From Bryopsis sp. KO-2023 (lineage: Eukaryota > Chlorophyta > Ulvophyceae > Bryopsidales > Bryopsidaceae), in contig BSYQ01000006.1 in assembly GCA_030272585.1 (NCBI GenBank), positions 5,915,001 through 5,979,000 of the forward strand: 64,000 bases of DNA. The letters are read 5' to 3'. The notes beneath the pieces are model-generated. The model did no database searches and was not told the DNA's origin. It was given only the letters and a program-made list of their open reading frames with translations. This document shows positions 21,076-33,112 of this stretch, piece by piece (position 1 is the stretch's first letter; each line of letters starts with the position of its first letter). The translations under genes and the position numbers were made by a program.

Positions 21076-22466
21076 GAAAACGCATTCGGCACAACTACTA
21101 ACTTTTCATTCGCGCCGCAACTAAAGATAGAGTCGCACCGAACTACTGCAGAGTCTGTCTACAGCAACTGAGTCGGACTACGCCGACTTTGAATGTCATA
21201 TCAAAAACTCGGTATAGAAACACTCGCGCTCTGAAACTATCGTCACCCAAGAAGTCGGCTAAGACCAGTCGCACTAACAATCATCACCATCCGAGAGTCA
21301 CAGTCTCGAATCCCCCTAACAACGAAAGGCCTAAGACCAGGCATCTGAACGCAATACGAGTCAAAGTCGACGGAGACACCCGCTAAGAGGGCCTTGCTCC
21401 CGAGACTGAGACAGAAAGTGGAGTCCCCTGGAGGGTGGTCGCTAAGAGACCATGGCCTAAGGGGACTCCGGAAACTGAGCTGGAGAAGGGAGAAACATAA
21501 AAACACAAACACCAAAACACAAACACTAAAGGGGATACTCAGAGGAGGGGAAAGACTCCTCTGAGTGGAAAACTCCTAAGGGAAGGACAGCACCTTTCCC
21601 TTTTATTCTTACTATTACCCAGAACCCCTTCTCCTAACTCTATAAATCTATTTCACTATCGGAAAACCTTTCTATTTTGCATACAAACACTCAGAGGCAC
21701 AAAGATAATAACAGGAGAATATTTTTACAGAAAGAAAGGGGATGGTGTATCCCAATGTCAAATGTGATCCACTTAATCCTTGGGTAATCATATCCCTGGC
21801 CAGAAGTACCTCGTTCGATCAGGATTCCCGTTTAAGGTAAGTCGCGAAGCTCCCTTAAGTCCGTCACGAATAGAAAGCGCTCCTAAGATAGATATCCGAG
21901 GTAGTAGTCCACGAGGTGATAACTGGGTTCCGAGTTATTCCTAGCGGAATCCGGTCTTTTTTTATACTCGCGGTAGGTTCTAGCGCTAGCGCATATGGGC
22001 TGGCCGCGAGTTCGGCGTCGCAGCAAGGGTCGACTAGCGACCCGACTTACAGCTGCATAGATCGCCTTATGGATCTTGTTTCGTAGGGGGTTGCTTTCGT
22101 TGCGTTGGTTTCCATCGTGTTTTCGTTGGCCCCTAGTTTTCCCAGCTGCACTTTTCGTAGAAGTCATACCTCGGATATCACAGAGTGACAGGGCCGCTAG
22201 TAAGACTTCTAGTACTCTGCGCTAGCCATGGGTTGGCATGCCAGCTATTCAATATCTTCCAACGCATCGATATACAACTTTACTACGTCATCGACCTCGT
22301 CGGGAGTTGAACCCAACGTGCGAACCACCAGGTCTCACTTAGAGGCAGTCTGTATCACAGCTGTTTATCAATGTGAGTTGGCGATTCCATTCATCCGAAT
22401 CATTATCGGAATGTATGTTACATTGCGTGGCAGTACTTTTGCCAAGTTCTTTCTAGCCCCGTCACA
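21076..22466 (-). repeat. 5' LTR of the Ty3-type element
   Basis: 1,391 bp matching 11805-13195. In element orientation it begins TGTGACGGGGCTAG at 22466, next to the GATGG duplication, and ends ..GCGTTTTC at 21076, next to the PBS. It has no internal gene. Transcription should start here on the minus strand; I could not place a TATA box with confidence. Confidence 0.9.
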
Positions 22467-23037
22467 GATGGTACCACAGATGGTTGCTCCGTGACTGGGT
22501 ATCTGCGTGACGGAATGATGGCTGGTACGAGGCGCGCTATTTTTGGGATCGTACTGTTCTGGATGCTACATCGTACTTAAGTTACTTGACTTCCCATCGG
22601 CGCAAAGTCGGATAACTCTCAGCCGCCCAAAACGTTGGGTAACTTAAGTAGACAAAATAGTCGCTGACAACCATTTTCTGACTTAAGTTACCTGGCTTCC
22701 CATCAACGCAAAGTGGGTTAACTCTAAGTCACACATCAAGTTGAATGGCTCAAGTCGATGAATAGTTGGTACTGACAATTTTATCTACTTAAGTCAGTTG
22801 ACGTCGACTCAAACAAATGTTGGTCAACTTTTAGTTGGGTGAACAGTTGATCAACATAAGCCGAAAAACAGCTGTTATCGACATATGTTATTGATATGTC
22901 ACTCGACTTTTTTACAACATAAGTTGATATCGGCTTTGTACTGACATAAGCCATGTAGCTTTTGATCAACTTTTGGCCGACTTTAAGTCAAAACCAACTT
23001 TTTTTTAGCTTAAGTAGGGGTCGGAAAATTTGGGATG

Positions 23038-25256
23038 AACCCCTTGGTCCTGCCTGAGTTTATCCATCCTTTTTCCCCTACTGTTCCTGCACCTGCCCTC
23101 TATCAAATCAGGCATTCATGATGCAGCTGTAGTTGTAGTTGATTCGGCAGCTTGCAATTTCATACAACCCCCCACCATACAATTATAAACCACCCACAAA
23201 CAGAGACGCAGAGGGAAGCCCTGGAAAAACACATTGCCCCCAAAAGAAACACGGATGATTGCTCTTCCCCCCCCTCCCTCAGGAAAGCCTGAATGCCAGA
23301 TGCTCTAAGTTTGCCTTTCACATGGAGAAATCAATTAAAATCTCTGAGCAAGGGCTGGGACGAAAAAAAAAAACACTCCAAAGAAAAGCACGCTAGAAAT
23401 CTTGATGCTGACAGAAAGATTTTATTTTTCTCCCAGTGGTTGATGGGATTTTGCTGCCAATCAGGAAGATTTTTTTTCTTAATGTTTTTGATGGCTATTA
23501 TTGGGCAAACCAAAAACGTGTTTAACGAAAACCAGAAAAATAGATAGAAAGCATGCACTCTCTACCCCCCCTTTCCCTTCTCATTCATAATTTCAGGATG
23601 CCTATGCTTTCAGCAAACAACAGTGTTACGAGAAGATGTGATAAGAGATTCTGGACGTCGATGGTCTCGACGCTTGTGTGCAAACCGTATTGTCCGTGAA
23701 ATTCTTAAAATCTCACTTTTGATGTCTTGCATCATCACACCACTGAAATGTTATTGTCGTTGGGTCGTGGTACAACAAATAACATAACATGACTACACCC
23801 ACCACGTGTAGAATCTTGGGGGACTGGGTATGGAAGAGAGCCCACAACAGCCAACTTCATTCCCTGCACAGTACTCCCTCCCCATACCACCACTGAAAGA
23901 ATGATATCATCGATGTGTCAAGCTGACTGATTAACAGTGCACTGAATTGGTTGGATTGGGTGACTCGGTTAGGTGCCGTCCAGTCAGGAATCAGGAATCA
24001 GGAAACAGTTTACAGTCAGGTTCTGTCAGGTTAGCCTACTTACGGAGGGCAGACCATGTTCCAATCTATTAAGGCATTCTTCTGCACACTCTGAGTTCCT
24101 CTATCTCATACCCGGTCGGGGGTTGATAACCAAATAATAAATGTCCTACATGCCACATAAAAACGAAAGGGAAGAATAGATGCAAAGCAAGACCACACAA
24201 CCTTGGTTTTCCCTGATAGATTTTTCTCAACTCACCAAAGCCCCTCTCCCCCCTTTTCGCCACCTTCTGCATGTTATTTTGAAGGAAACAAATGGCTTTT
24301 GGTTGTCACAGAAAAAGGGTTTCTTTTGGCTCAGATATTTGTGTGGAATCCCATTCAACAATTTGAATGTTGGAGTAGTACTCAGGCTGAAGGAAATACT
24401 TTTGTTTGTCTGGATCTGTCTGGATTTTTATAGCTTCAAGAAATAGCAGAAAGTGACGTGTACATGGATTGCACTAATATTTCGGGGTTGTCTAGTTCTT
24501 GTAGTAGTTTAGGCAAAAATGGACGAAAGTTCGTTGCTGTTTAATTAAACCGTCGTTCTTTAGTAACAGAAATGTTACTTGCTGTACCATTATTTCTACA
24601 GCAATGTTCCCCTTCAGAAATTTAGCAGCAGAATGTAAAACTATTCCAGTCCAAAATCCCCCAAATATTCATGCATAATTTGAACCTAACTCAATGAGGT
24701 GATTGCGTTGTGAAGTTTGGCAGCTTGGGGTCACATATGTTCGACAATAACAAAAAAGAATCAATAGGGCAAAAAGAGGTCATCACCCCCCATGATGCCA
24801 GAAAAAGCAAATTTCGCATGTGGCCACAGGCCAAATTTTTAACCATGGTTACGGTAGCCCCCCCCAAAGCTTTCTAAATTCCAAGACAAAATAAATTAAA
24901 AGAAGAAGAAAACCAAAAGTAAGTTGAGAACACAAAAGAAGAGTAGAAGAAAAAAAACAATCCATCGATCGATAGTTAGACTTTTGCCTGAGGAGCCCCT
25001 CTGGTCCAAACAAAATCAAGCCAAAGAATCAGTACATTTGTACAATCAATCAAAGAAGATGCCGGGTCGGTGTCGTGGCAAATTCGGAGGCTGAGGCCTC
25101 TAGCTTTCCTCGAGAGGCATTCAGACTACGGCGCCATCACTTCGCATGATGGGAGCGAGAGGGGGGGGGGGGTGCTGCGACGAGGTGGTTTGGGGTTCAA
25201 ATAGGGGGTGTTTGTTTTAGAATTCGTGAACCCACCTGGGACGCTCGCTATCAACG
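23038..25256. other. Intergenic, no gene recognised
   Basis: AT-rich, with short ORFs only (up to about 88 codons) that show no domain and no consistent splice chain. There are poly-A/poly-T and CCCC runs. The right end should include the promoter of the gene at 25257. Confidence 0.4.
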
Positions 25257-26289
25257 ATGGGGTCGAACACGATGATGTTGCTGCTGGCCACTTTCGCCGC
25301 CTTGGCCGCGTGCCACTCGGTGGACTCTGCTGGTATGCACCTCCTCTCTGACTCACATATCTGAGGCCTGCAAATGCGCATAGGTGGTACGAGCCGACGA
25401 GCGATCCCAGCAATTTGAAATAAAATTCCATGTGTTGCATGCAGAGACCTCCCCGGCGCCTGGTCTTGGCACCCACGTTTCGTCGATCGGTGCAGGAAGG
25501 TCCATGCTCGGTGAGTTATGAGGAGTCGACTTTAGTTAGGCCTCGGTCGTTCGATGTGTTGTCTTCTGGTGCGGTAGCATTTCTGGACGCTTGTGTCGAT
25601 TTGTTTGAATCTGCTTGAATTTGCATTCTTGCTTATGTGGTTCAGGCAGCAAATGTAATAGCTGCACGAAGAGCTGCCCGGTAAGCGCACATTGTTGATC
25701 CTGCTCGTACGTTTTGCTGCTGTGTGTGTGTCAAGCAGTCTTGCTAATGATCATTCTCGCTTGTGTTCAGAGATGTTACAAGAGGGTTTGCGAAGAAGTC
25801 GAGTGCAAGTTGCGGGGTGGCAGGTGCCGCGGCGCCGATTGCTGTGGTGCGTACGAGAAGAAATGCAGCTACGGCTTGAGGCGTCTTCTCGGCAGAAGAG
25901 ATCGCAAGAGCAAGCGCAGGACTGGTGGAGGAGGAGGCGGCGGCGGTGGTGGTGGCGGTGGTGGTGGAGGAGGAGGTGGAGGTGGCGGCGGTGGTGGAGG
26001 CGGCGGCGGAGGAGGTGGCGGCGGTGGTGGAGGCGGTGGAGGAGGAGGTGGCGGCGGTGGTGGAGGCGGCGGAGGAGGCGGAGGCGGCGGTGAGTTTCTT
26101 TTGCATATTTGGACGTTCAAAATATCAAAATAAACTAAATATTTATAATATTTGTTCAAAATGAACTAAATAATTATAATATTTGTAAGTGCAAGTGCCA
26201 GACGTGTTTATAATGGTCTTGCAGGACGAAACTGCTGGAAGGAGTGCAAGTCATGCAAAGTTTGCAAGAAGGTCTGCATTTGCCATTGA
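25257..26289 (+). CDS. Small secreted Cys-rich protein with a poly-glycine core
   Basis: Five exons with matching phases: 25257-25332, 25496-25510, 25646-25680, 25771-26089 and 26225-26289, giving 169 residues. The N-terminus is a clean signal peptide (MGSNTMMLLLATFAALAACH) probably cleaved near VDSA/G. A first Cys-rich module follows (SKCNSCTKSCPRCYKRVCEE, then CRGADCCGAY), then a basic patch (LLGRRDRKSKRR), about 56 consecutive glycines encoded by GGN codons, and a C-terminal module NCWKECKSCKVCKKVCICH. The 15 nt second exon has good splice sites but is a multiple of three and could be skipped without loss of frame. No family is recognised. The composition suggests an extracellular, disulfide-linked wall or mucilage protein or an antimicrobial-like peptide; that is inference. 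Confidence 0.8.
25924..26089 (+). repeat. GGN triplet repeat encoding polyglycine
   Basis: 166 nt of GGA, GGC and GGT codons without interruption, at the end of exon 4 of the Cys/Gly protein. The mix of synonymous third bases argues for coding selection on glycine rather than a pure microsatellite. The artificial Arg/Trp, Ala/Val and poly-Pro frames here are by-products. Confidence 0.95.
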
Positions 26290-28908
26290 GTTCCCCTCGC
26301 CTCTTGCTACTCTTGCTGGAGACAATCTGTCCGTTGTTGGCAGTGGGCGCATCCGAGTCCGACAACATCGTTATCGTGAATTGTTTTTTTTGTCTGACAA
26401 ATTTATGAGTAGTTGCTGATCACCTCATTTTCAGATTGGCTTTATTAATTTATTAGGAAGGTACTTTTGCTGATCACCTCAGTTTCATGGTCAGTTTTTT
26501 TGGATGCCTGCACCAAGCATCATTTGGTGCATCATTTTGGCATGTAAAAAAATCTGTACCTTTTGATTTGAATCCGTTACTGATCGGAGTGTTTCCCCAA
26601 ACGTAGTAATCATTATTATAGCGCTCGAGCAATATTAGCATATGGACATTTGCATATGCATGTCCCATCTCCAACCTTGTTCATGTCGAGAGGAATGTTT
26701 TGAGATCTTGAGCCATTCAGAACTCTGAGGTTTCCTTGCTTCATCAGAAAATTCTTTCAACAAAATCTGCACCACATCGTGGTTTTCCAGGAGCATTCCA
26801 CAAAATACACCTTTTTATACATTTTATTGTGATTCTATTTCATATCATGGCTTTGTGAAACGAGCCTATGTGGTCAAACAAATCGCACGTGGGTTGCGCG
26901 AGGAGTACTAAAACAGTTCCAGAATAAGACTTTCGAGTTACAGAATTATGATGGAAACATAATCGGTTGTAGCCTAAATGGGAGAGAAGGAAGCTATAAG
27001 CTGACTCTTGTGTGCCACTAAAATCTGTAGCTGGGGGGTTGGGGAGAAAATCAAGATGTCTTTTGATTAGGCTTGCCTGCTCTTCCATCACAATTGTTGG
27101 ATCAACCCGACGAAAAAGTTCACCGCATAGATTTCTGTTTACCCCAGTCAATTTTTTTTTTTCTCTGACTAGACTCACGCTGATTTCCTGGTGGTATTTT
27201 CAGGGAGTCAAGTTTCGGTTTATCGCTGGGATATTTCATGTTCAAACAACAAGAGGTTAAAAATTAAGTCCGAACAATCAGCCCGTGATGCTAGAAAATT
27301 GCCACCAGAGTATTTCTTTATTGATCCTACCGTCACCTAAACACCTGCCACAGCTCACACTGGGATTCGAAAATGAAAAAAAATGGTCTGTATGAACATT
27401 TCTGTAAAACAAACACCAATTGGACACTAGGATTCGAACTAAATCTGTTCGTTCACAGACTTCGGCACCATAATGGATCTCAGTGAGAAGTGGTGCTTTT
27501 GTAAGTCGTTCGATCCTGTGTCGACAAAATAGAATTACATGTGTGAATAGAGGCACCTCGTTGCTGTGGCAAGTTTGTGAAAAAACACTGCAAATACAGA
27601 ACGCTTTCATCACCCCGACCTCCAACAAATTCATATCGCTCGGGATTTCGACTAAAGGTCAAGTCACTGCATAGTATCTTTGAAATGAGTTTCGAACACA
27701 GTGGGTTCCATTTGCCAAGATTTCACACACATGAGCATGTCATTCAACGCTCAAGCATGTTTAATAATGTTCGTTGGAGGACGGTTCTTCTTGGCTCCCT
27801 GCCAAAACGCCAATGCGCAACTGCGGGTTGTGGCCATCTTCCTATGAAACTGGATCGGCAAGGTTGGCTGGGATGACCAGGGTGCGCCCCATCAATGTCT
27901 CCACAAAACAAACTTGCTCGACCAGATCCCAGGCGAACTCGCTCAACAGTGCGCTTCAAAGGGGAAGCTCCACGAATGTCCTGGGTGCTCAGAGAGGTAG
28001 AAATTCGATTTAGAGGTCTGCGCCTGGACCCCTGAAAACCAAAGAACAACCATTCTGAAAACACAGACCCACCTTCCCGATGGACGTGGAAGAGTGGTAT
28101 TCGATTGAGAGCTTGAACACGGTGTAGCCGGAGCTGGGTTGGGATTGGGTCGTCTCTGGGCCCCGCAACCTAGACCTGCAGTTCTGGCTGGGGAAAGGCC
28201 GTAGAGGTGGGCGCTATGTTGTTCCATGCAGACTCGACGCAAAATCAACAGAGCGCGATACAGATTGCAAGAGCTTGGATCATGTAATCATTGATTGATT
28301 GATTCGAAAATAAAAAAAAAGAGCTTGGATCAGCCAAGAGACCCAGCAGTGGACACTCGACACAGACGGTATTGAAAAATAGAGAGCCCACACTTTGATT
28401 TTTCTGGGTAATGAAACCAGGCTGAATCAATTTAAACACGGCATTTCTTTTTTCTTTTTTTTTTGTTTGTTAAATCAACAAAGAATAGAAATGATGTAGA
28501 CATGACCCAGCAGCCCCTACCCTTTTTATATATATAATTTTTCTTTTAATTATGGCATTTTCTCCCATTTTACGAACTTCCTTGAAAACAACTGAACCTG
28601 AATAGAGGTCCAAAGCAAACCCATTTCACTCCCACTTGTTCTTTTCCCCGCCCAAGCACCAAAAACCCAAACATAAACCGGACAAAGAAAATCACGTTCA
28701 ATTTTTTAGGGGTGCATCTAGTTTCCTTGACCCCCTCTCATATACAACACCACTTACACCTGACTAAGCCCGCACCCCTCAGCCAATTTCTTTTCGAAAA
28801 AAAGTAAAGGGGAAAAACAAAACCTGCCACCTTAATACAATAAAACCACCACCACAAGAAATTCCTATTCTCCCCCCCCAAAAAAAAAGAAAAAAAAAAG
28901 TGGGGACC
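26290..28908. other. Intergenic, no confident gene
   Basis: Several minus-strand frames around 26840-27180 and 27744-28064 look mildly coding-like. One contains LLSEFAWDLVEQVCFVETLM and ends at a stop near 27845. I found no start, splice chain or family match. Minus-strand TTCGAATCC-like words near 27430 resemble tRNA box B but do not fold as a tRNA. 28440-28900 is low-complexity A/T and C-run DNA. Confidence 0.3.
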
Positions 28909-31900
28909 TTATGAAGGCTCCACACCCCATTCATCCGCCATAGAAAACCCAAGCAGGTCATAATCCCTCTTGTAAATGTGATGCACTCTTCTCAGCATAT
29001 CCTCGGTATAATATTGCACATCATCTTTTTGCACGTTTCGCCCCTTGGCTTCTTTGAACGAAAGGTTTCCCTCCACCCCCCAACCGGAAGCTCCGTACAA
29101 CTCCCATAAATCCAGGGATTTGAGAATCGCCTCAATATCGTCTGCCAAGGTGCCAACTCTGGCTATGAAATCGTATCTAACCGCCCCCATGCTAGCAAAG
29201 AAATGCATCGGTCGGAAATGCAAGTCCACATTCCCCATTTTGCCCTTTTCCTTGACTCTCAGAAATCGATTGATGACCTGCATCACATCAAACCCACTCT
29301 TTGTTGCAAAACAATCAAAAGAAAAAGAGAAAAGAGAAGGATGAAACTCCTACCAGGGTTTTTCTGTTTGAACTTGTTCGATTTTCGTTCCCTGAATGAC
29401 GCCCCACAATTTTCTTTCCCACATCAGAAAAGCACATTTGGACAAAAAAGAGCCCATGTAGTGTGGGGAAAAAAAGACGAAAGATCACAGCAGCTTACCC
29501 ATTCCAGAGAAGGTTCCTCCATCCACGACGACTTGCGAAAACCCACTCGACCGAATTCCTTCTTTTTGACGATTTTATCCACAAAGGCGGACAAAAACCT
29601 GGCAGCCGGCTCCCTCACCACCGCAATGTTCAACCAATCGGTGCCCTCCATGATTCTCCTGTATTGATCGAAGTCTTTTTTGGCATTGACCCATTTGATT
29701 CCATTGCCAGCCCCATGGGTATGTCCGTGGGTGTTGTTCCACGAGGGAATGCCCAGCATCCTTCTGACCAAAATGTTCATCGTGCTGGATGCACATTTCG
29801 GGATCCCGGAGATGCAAATCTTGTGCTGCTTGATGGCCATGCATCCTTGATGCCTGGAACACAGCACAGAATTGAATGTTAAAAGAATGTCGCAGCAGCT
29901 TTGGGTTTCGATTGATGGATGGTCCAGGTGGCTGACTGACCTTGAAATTTGACTAACAAAATTATTTATTTTTATTTCATTTCAAATAACAGGTGATGAC
30001 ATACTCTCTATACATAATTACTTTGAAGAATACTAAATTAACAAATAAAGTAAAAGTAAATAATATAATTTTCAATAAATACTAAAAAATCCATGTTGAT
30101 TTAATGTTTCCTGATAGGATTTTTTTCTTTTCGGTTTTTAGCATGGAAGGCAGGGAACCTCACTTTGTGCCTTTGAGTGCCGAAAGATCATTCTTCCAGA
30201 ATTTCTTGGAGCACGACCATCGATTCATTCCCTCGATGTGTTTGGCTGCTTTCCTCAGCAACCCATTGAAACCTCGCACCATCATTTCGCCATCCATATC
30301 CCTGCATCCCTGCTGCCCCTTCCATCCCAGCCCATTCAAAAGCTCATGGGGCACCGAAAACACCCGATTCGGACAAGGCCATTCCTTTTTGATCTGCTGT
30401 ACCTTTCCCTCCCGACCGATCCACATCGCCCTGCCGTCTCGCCCGATGGGGTGCCTCTCAGTGATATCTCTCAGCACATCTTTGCAGCCATCCGCTAGGC
30501 AAACAAACAGGTGGTCCGAGCCTCCGTATCTGAGGAAATTCCGGTGGTGGGTGATTTCGTTCAAAACTCGAGAGAGCATTTGTTGGTACATGTAAGGCTT
30601 CTTTCGGAAAATTGCAAGCGGATCCATCGGGATGAGGAAAAGCTCAGTGCCGTTCCGTCCAAGGGCCGAATTCGACACCATGTGGCTGAGCAGCGGTTTC
30701 ACTCGTTGGCAATCATCGCAGTTTGTCAGATTTTTGCATAACAGATCCACATTACCCACTGTGGGGTAAGTGTAGAATACTGGCACAGCTTCTTCGGACG
30801 TTTCGGAGGCGCTCTCTTTGGGACGCTGCTGTGCGACAGGGCTGACCTCCGTGTCTGATTCAACTTGTTCGGGAATACTCTCATTGGAGCTGGCCTGAGT
30901 GGTGCTAGTGGCTTCCATGTCTGACTGAGCAGTTTCTTCACTTTCGGGAGATTCTTGTTCGACCAGGCCCCCATTGCCAACCTCAGAAGATTTCTTGGAT
31001 TGATCTGGGTGAGCGAGTGGGAGTTGAGGATTTCCTAATTGCTCCGCATGTTTTGTTCCAACCCCCCTGATTTCGCCATTGCCCGTCAAAGTGCTGTCGG
31101 CAGTTTCGATTTCTTGCATGGCACGTGCCTCCACTCTATCATCTTGAATTTGACTGGACTCCGTGAACGCCACACTGGAACTCTGTTCCTTATTTGATTT
31201 TCCCGGATCCCCGGAAATTTTCCCATCGCCTCCATTTACAGGGCCGTTGGAAAGGTGCAAGTAAGAGGCTGACTGCGAAATAACCCACACACCCACACAT
31301 CAATTCCTGGTGTGTTCTCAACACATTAGTAGTACTAGATGCATCGTGGGTTGGAAAGTTTTACAAGGATAAAGACAATAATTTTAGGAGATCTAAGGCA
31401 TTAGCTAAAAAACCATTCAAAAACATGGAGAGAAAGGTGGAATAACACGTCTTTCGCATGGCTTTGATTGAACTCGTAATTTCATTGGTTTAGTTTTTAG
31501 AGTTATATTTGTATGGCCTTGCCCAGTTATCAACTCTTCAAACACTGCCAGCTCACCTCAGGAGACAGTGAAAAATTGGAAACTGCATGACAAAACACAA
31601 TGAACCAAGATGTCAATCTTCTCAACAGGAAATTAGACTGAATTGAAAAAAAAGGAGTGGAAGCACAAGCATGTCGAATTCACACAACTCCCTGAATTTT
31701 TCTGCTTCATTCAAAAAGTTGATGGCTTTTGCAAACTCAAAAGCACTGGGATGAGAAGAAGACGTTGAATCGTCCAGTCAATTCCTCTCTTGGAATAGCA
31801 CCTCTCAACAGGTGTGTTTCAGCTGCATGTTGGCAATTCCATCTTTTTTTCAACTATCTTGGAAAATTTTGCTGAGGCCAAAAATCGTCAATCATACAGA

Positions 31901-32117
31901 CTCTTGTTATATCATCACCATATGTATATATAGACACTTTTTCCAAAATTTAGCTTAAAATGCCAAGCAGGCAGTACGGTTTTGTGGAGATTTATTTCGC
32001 TAGGAATATTGGATGCTCACCTGAGCCAGGCCGGAAAATGATACAAAATGCCACCAGGGCAACTGTACCGCACATTATCATAACGGTACGGTTGCTCCGA
32101 TTGCTTACTCTCGCCAT
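28909..32117 (-). CDS. Type II membrane protein: exostosin-like domain fused to a sulfotransferase
   Basis: Exons read on the minus strand: 32117-32021 (ATG; one membrane span, VMIMCGTVALVAFCIIF), 31272-30164, 29853-29499 and 29277-28909. Exons two to four join in phase (2, then 0). The junction from the first exon is not in phase, so a small exon between 31273 and 32020 is probably missing. Exon two has an acidic Ser/Glu-rich stem, then a GT47-like stretch (VFYTYPTVGNVDLL, ELFLIPMDP, RYGGSDHLFVC). Exon three has a PAPS-binding 5' loop (ISGIPKCASSTMN) and the 3' phosphate motif (VVREPAARFLSAF). Exon four has HFRPMHFF and YYTEDMLRRVHHIYKRDYDL, typical ends of Golgi carbohydrate sulfotransferases. 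Predicted role: building and/or sulfating a cell-surface polysaccharide in the Golgi. The sulfotransferase call is firm; the exostosin-like call is moderate. Confidence 0.8.
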
Positions 32118-33112
32118 GGTGTCTGGAGTTCCCTGTTTCAACTTTTCAAAAAACGATAGGCTCTCTCCACCACCGCCACCGATCCACACCTGTCCCACCA
32201 GAGTCCTGACACCCTTTCTGAAAACAACAGCAAAAAAAAAAGAAAAACACAGCTCAACCTGAGGGGGAAAAAGCCAGTTTTATTGGTGGGTTGTATGTTG
32301 TGGTAACAGTAACAGCAACAGCAGCACACTGTGGTGAAAACAACAGATATGGATAAGGGAGTGTTTGCTACAGCCACAGCACACCGCTTACAGCGCAATA
32401 AGCTTGCGTGGCGAGGGTCGCGAGGTATCACCAGCAGCACCGCCTTCGCTTGGCACGTTCGTTATTTTTCGGGGTTTTTTTGGGGGCCCCCAGTATCCTT
32501 GGTTGATAGTACGAAAGGAAGGCGTGCTTTCAGTTCCACACTGCACAAGGTTTGCAAAGACGGAAAGTTGGCGTCAATTCCAGTCACACCACCAGAGAGA
32601 GACAGCAATTAAAATGTGCAGAGTGGAATGTGGCCAGGGAAATTTGGAGATAAACATTGACAAACATCTTCAGCATTACGCAGCAGCTGAGTGGTAACTT
32701 CCTCTTGTGCGTAGTTTTGGCCAATTTGCTTCGGCAATAAGCTTTGTTGAGGGGTGGCGGGCGGGAGTGTGACACTGAGGCCGCCTCCAAACTGGTTGGC
32801 TGAACTCAGAAATTGCCGTTGCTTGTCTGAAAAGGCTTAGCGTTTAGAAGTCTTTTTTTGTGTCGACTTTCCTGTTGGGTTTGGGTTTTGTGTTGAAAGT
32901 TTGGAGGATCTGAAGCCGGTGGGCGTTGAAAGATACGGTCGAAATGACAAACCGTGACACGGTGATCTGGATTTCCAGATCATAGCGAATCGCTTTTCGG
33001 ATCTGTTGGGGGCGCATATTATCCCGCCCAACCATCAATCTGTACCAAGCTCACTCGTGCGTATCCAGTTTGTCTCCGTTGCCTCTCTCGCATATTTCGT
33101 ATTGACGTCACC
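32118..33112. promoter_or_regulatory. Shared upstream region of divergent sulfotransferase and LHC genes
   Basis: About 1 kb separates the two start codons. No other gene is seen. Near the LHC start there is an I-box-like TTATCC at about 33018 and a perfect palindrome TGACGTCA at 33103-33110, directly before the Kozak-like context of the ATG at 33113. The palindrome most likely lies in the 5' UTR. Confidence 0.35.

Larger units (their letters stand above)
11794..22466 (-). mobile_element. Ty3-type LTR retrotransposon, full-length, with two extra ORFs
   Basis: Two LTRs flank gag-protease, RT-RNase H and integrase ORFs, all on the minus strand. A 5 bp target duplication GATGG lies at 11789-11793 and 22467-22471. 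Order along the element: 5' LTR (right), PBS, gag-PR, RT-RH, extra ORF X, about 780 bp without an ORF (15793-16571), integrase, extra ORF Y, polypurine tract, 3' LTR (left). RT before integrase marks the Ty3 (Metaviridae-like) order. The LTR copies keep a constant offset of 9,271 bp over about 1.39 kb and all stretches I compared are identical, so the insertion is recent. It sits inside the DNA transposon of 9798-23037. Confidence 0.93.
9798..23037. mobile_element. DNA transposon with ~28 bp TIRs, split by a Ty3 insertion
   Basis: The left end reads CATCCCAAATTTTCCG then CCCCGACTTAAG. The reverse complement of the right end reads CATCCCAAATTTTCCG then ACCCCTACTTAAG. The match is 16 bp perfect, then a one-base indel and one mismatch. 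Both subterminal zones (9825-10100 and 22540-23008) are packed with short repeats around CTTAAGT, GTTGGGT and GACTCATGTT, typical of transposase-binding subterminal arrays. Without the nested retrotransposon the element is about 2.57 kb. No transposase was recognised, so it is probably non-autonomous. A clear target-site duplication is not visible (flanks GAAAA and AACCCC), so the superfamily is left open. Confidence 0.75.

Noticed and set aside
22467..23037. Right part of the DNA transposon as a separate repeat
   Set aside because: Its end is the inverted copy of the left end at 9798, so it belongs to the interrupted element rather than being an independent repeat.
25692..26164. Long Arg/Trp, Ala/Val, Ala/Ser/Thr and poly-Pro frames
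   Set aside because: All are alternative readings of the GGN repeat that encodes polyglycine in the spliced Cys/Gly gene.
27395..27480. tRNA-like sequence with a TTCGAATCC word
   Set aside because: A box B-like word is present on the minus strand, but no acceptor or anticodon stem pairs properly. At most it is a SINE relic.
27744..28064. Coding-like minus-strand stretch ending at a stop
   Set aside because: Two frames are plausible, neither has a start, splice partner or family; not enough to call a gene.
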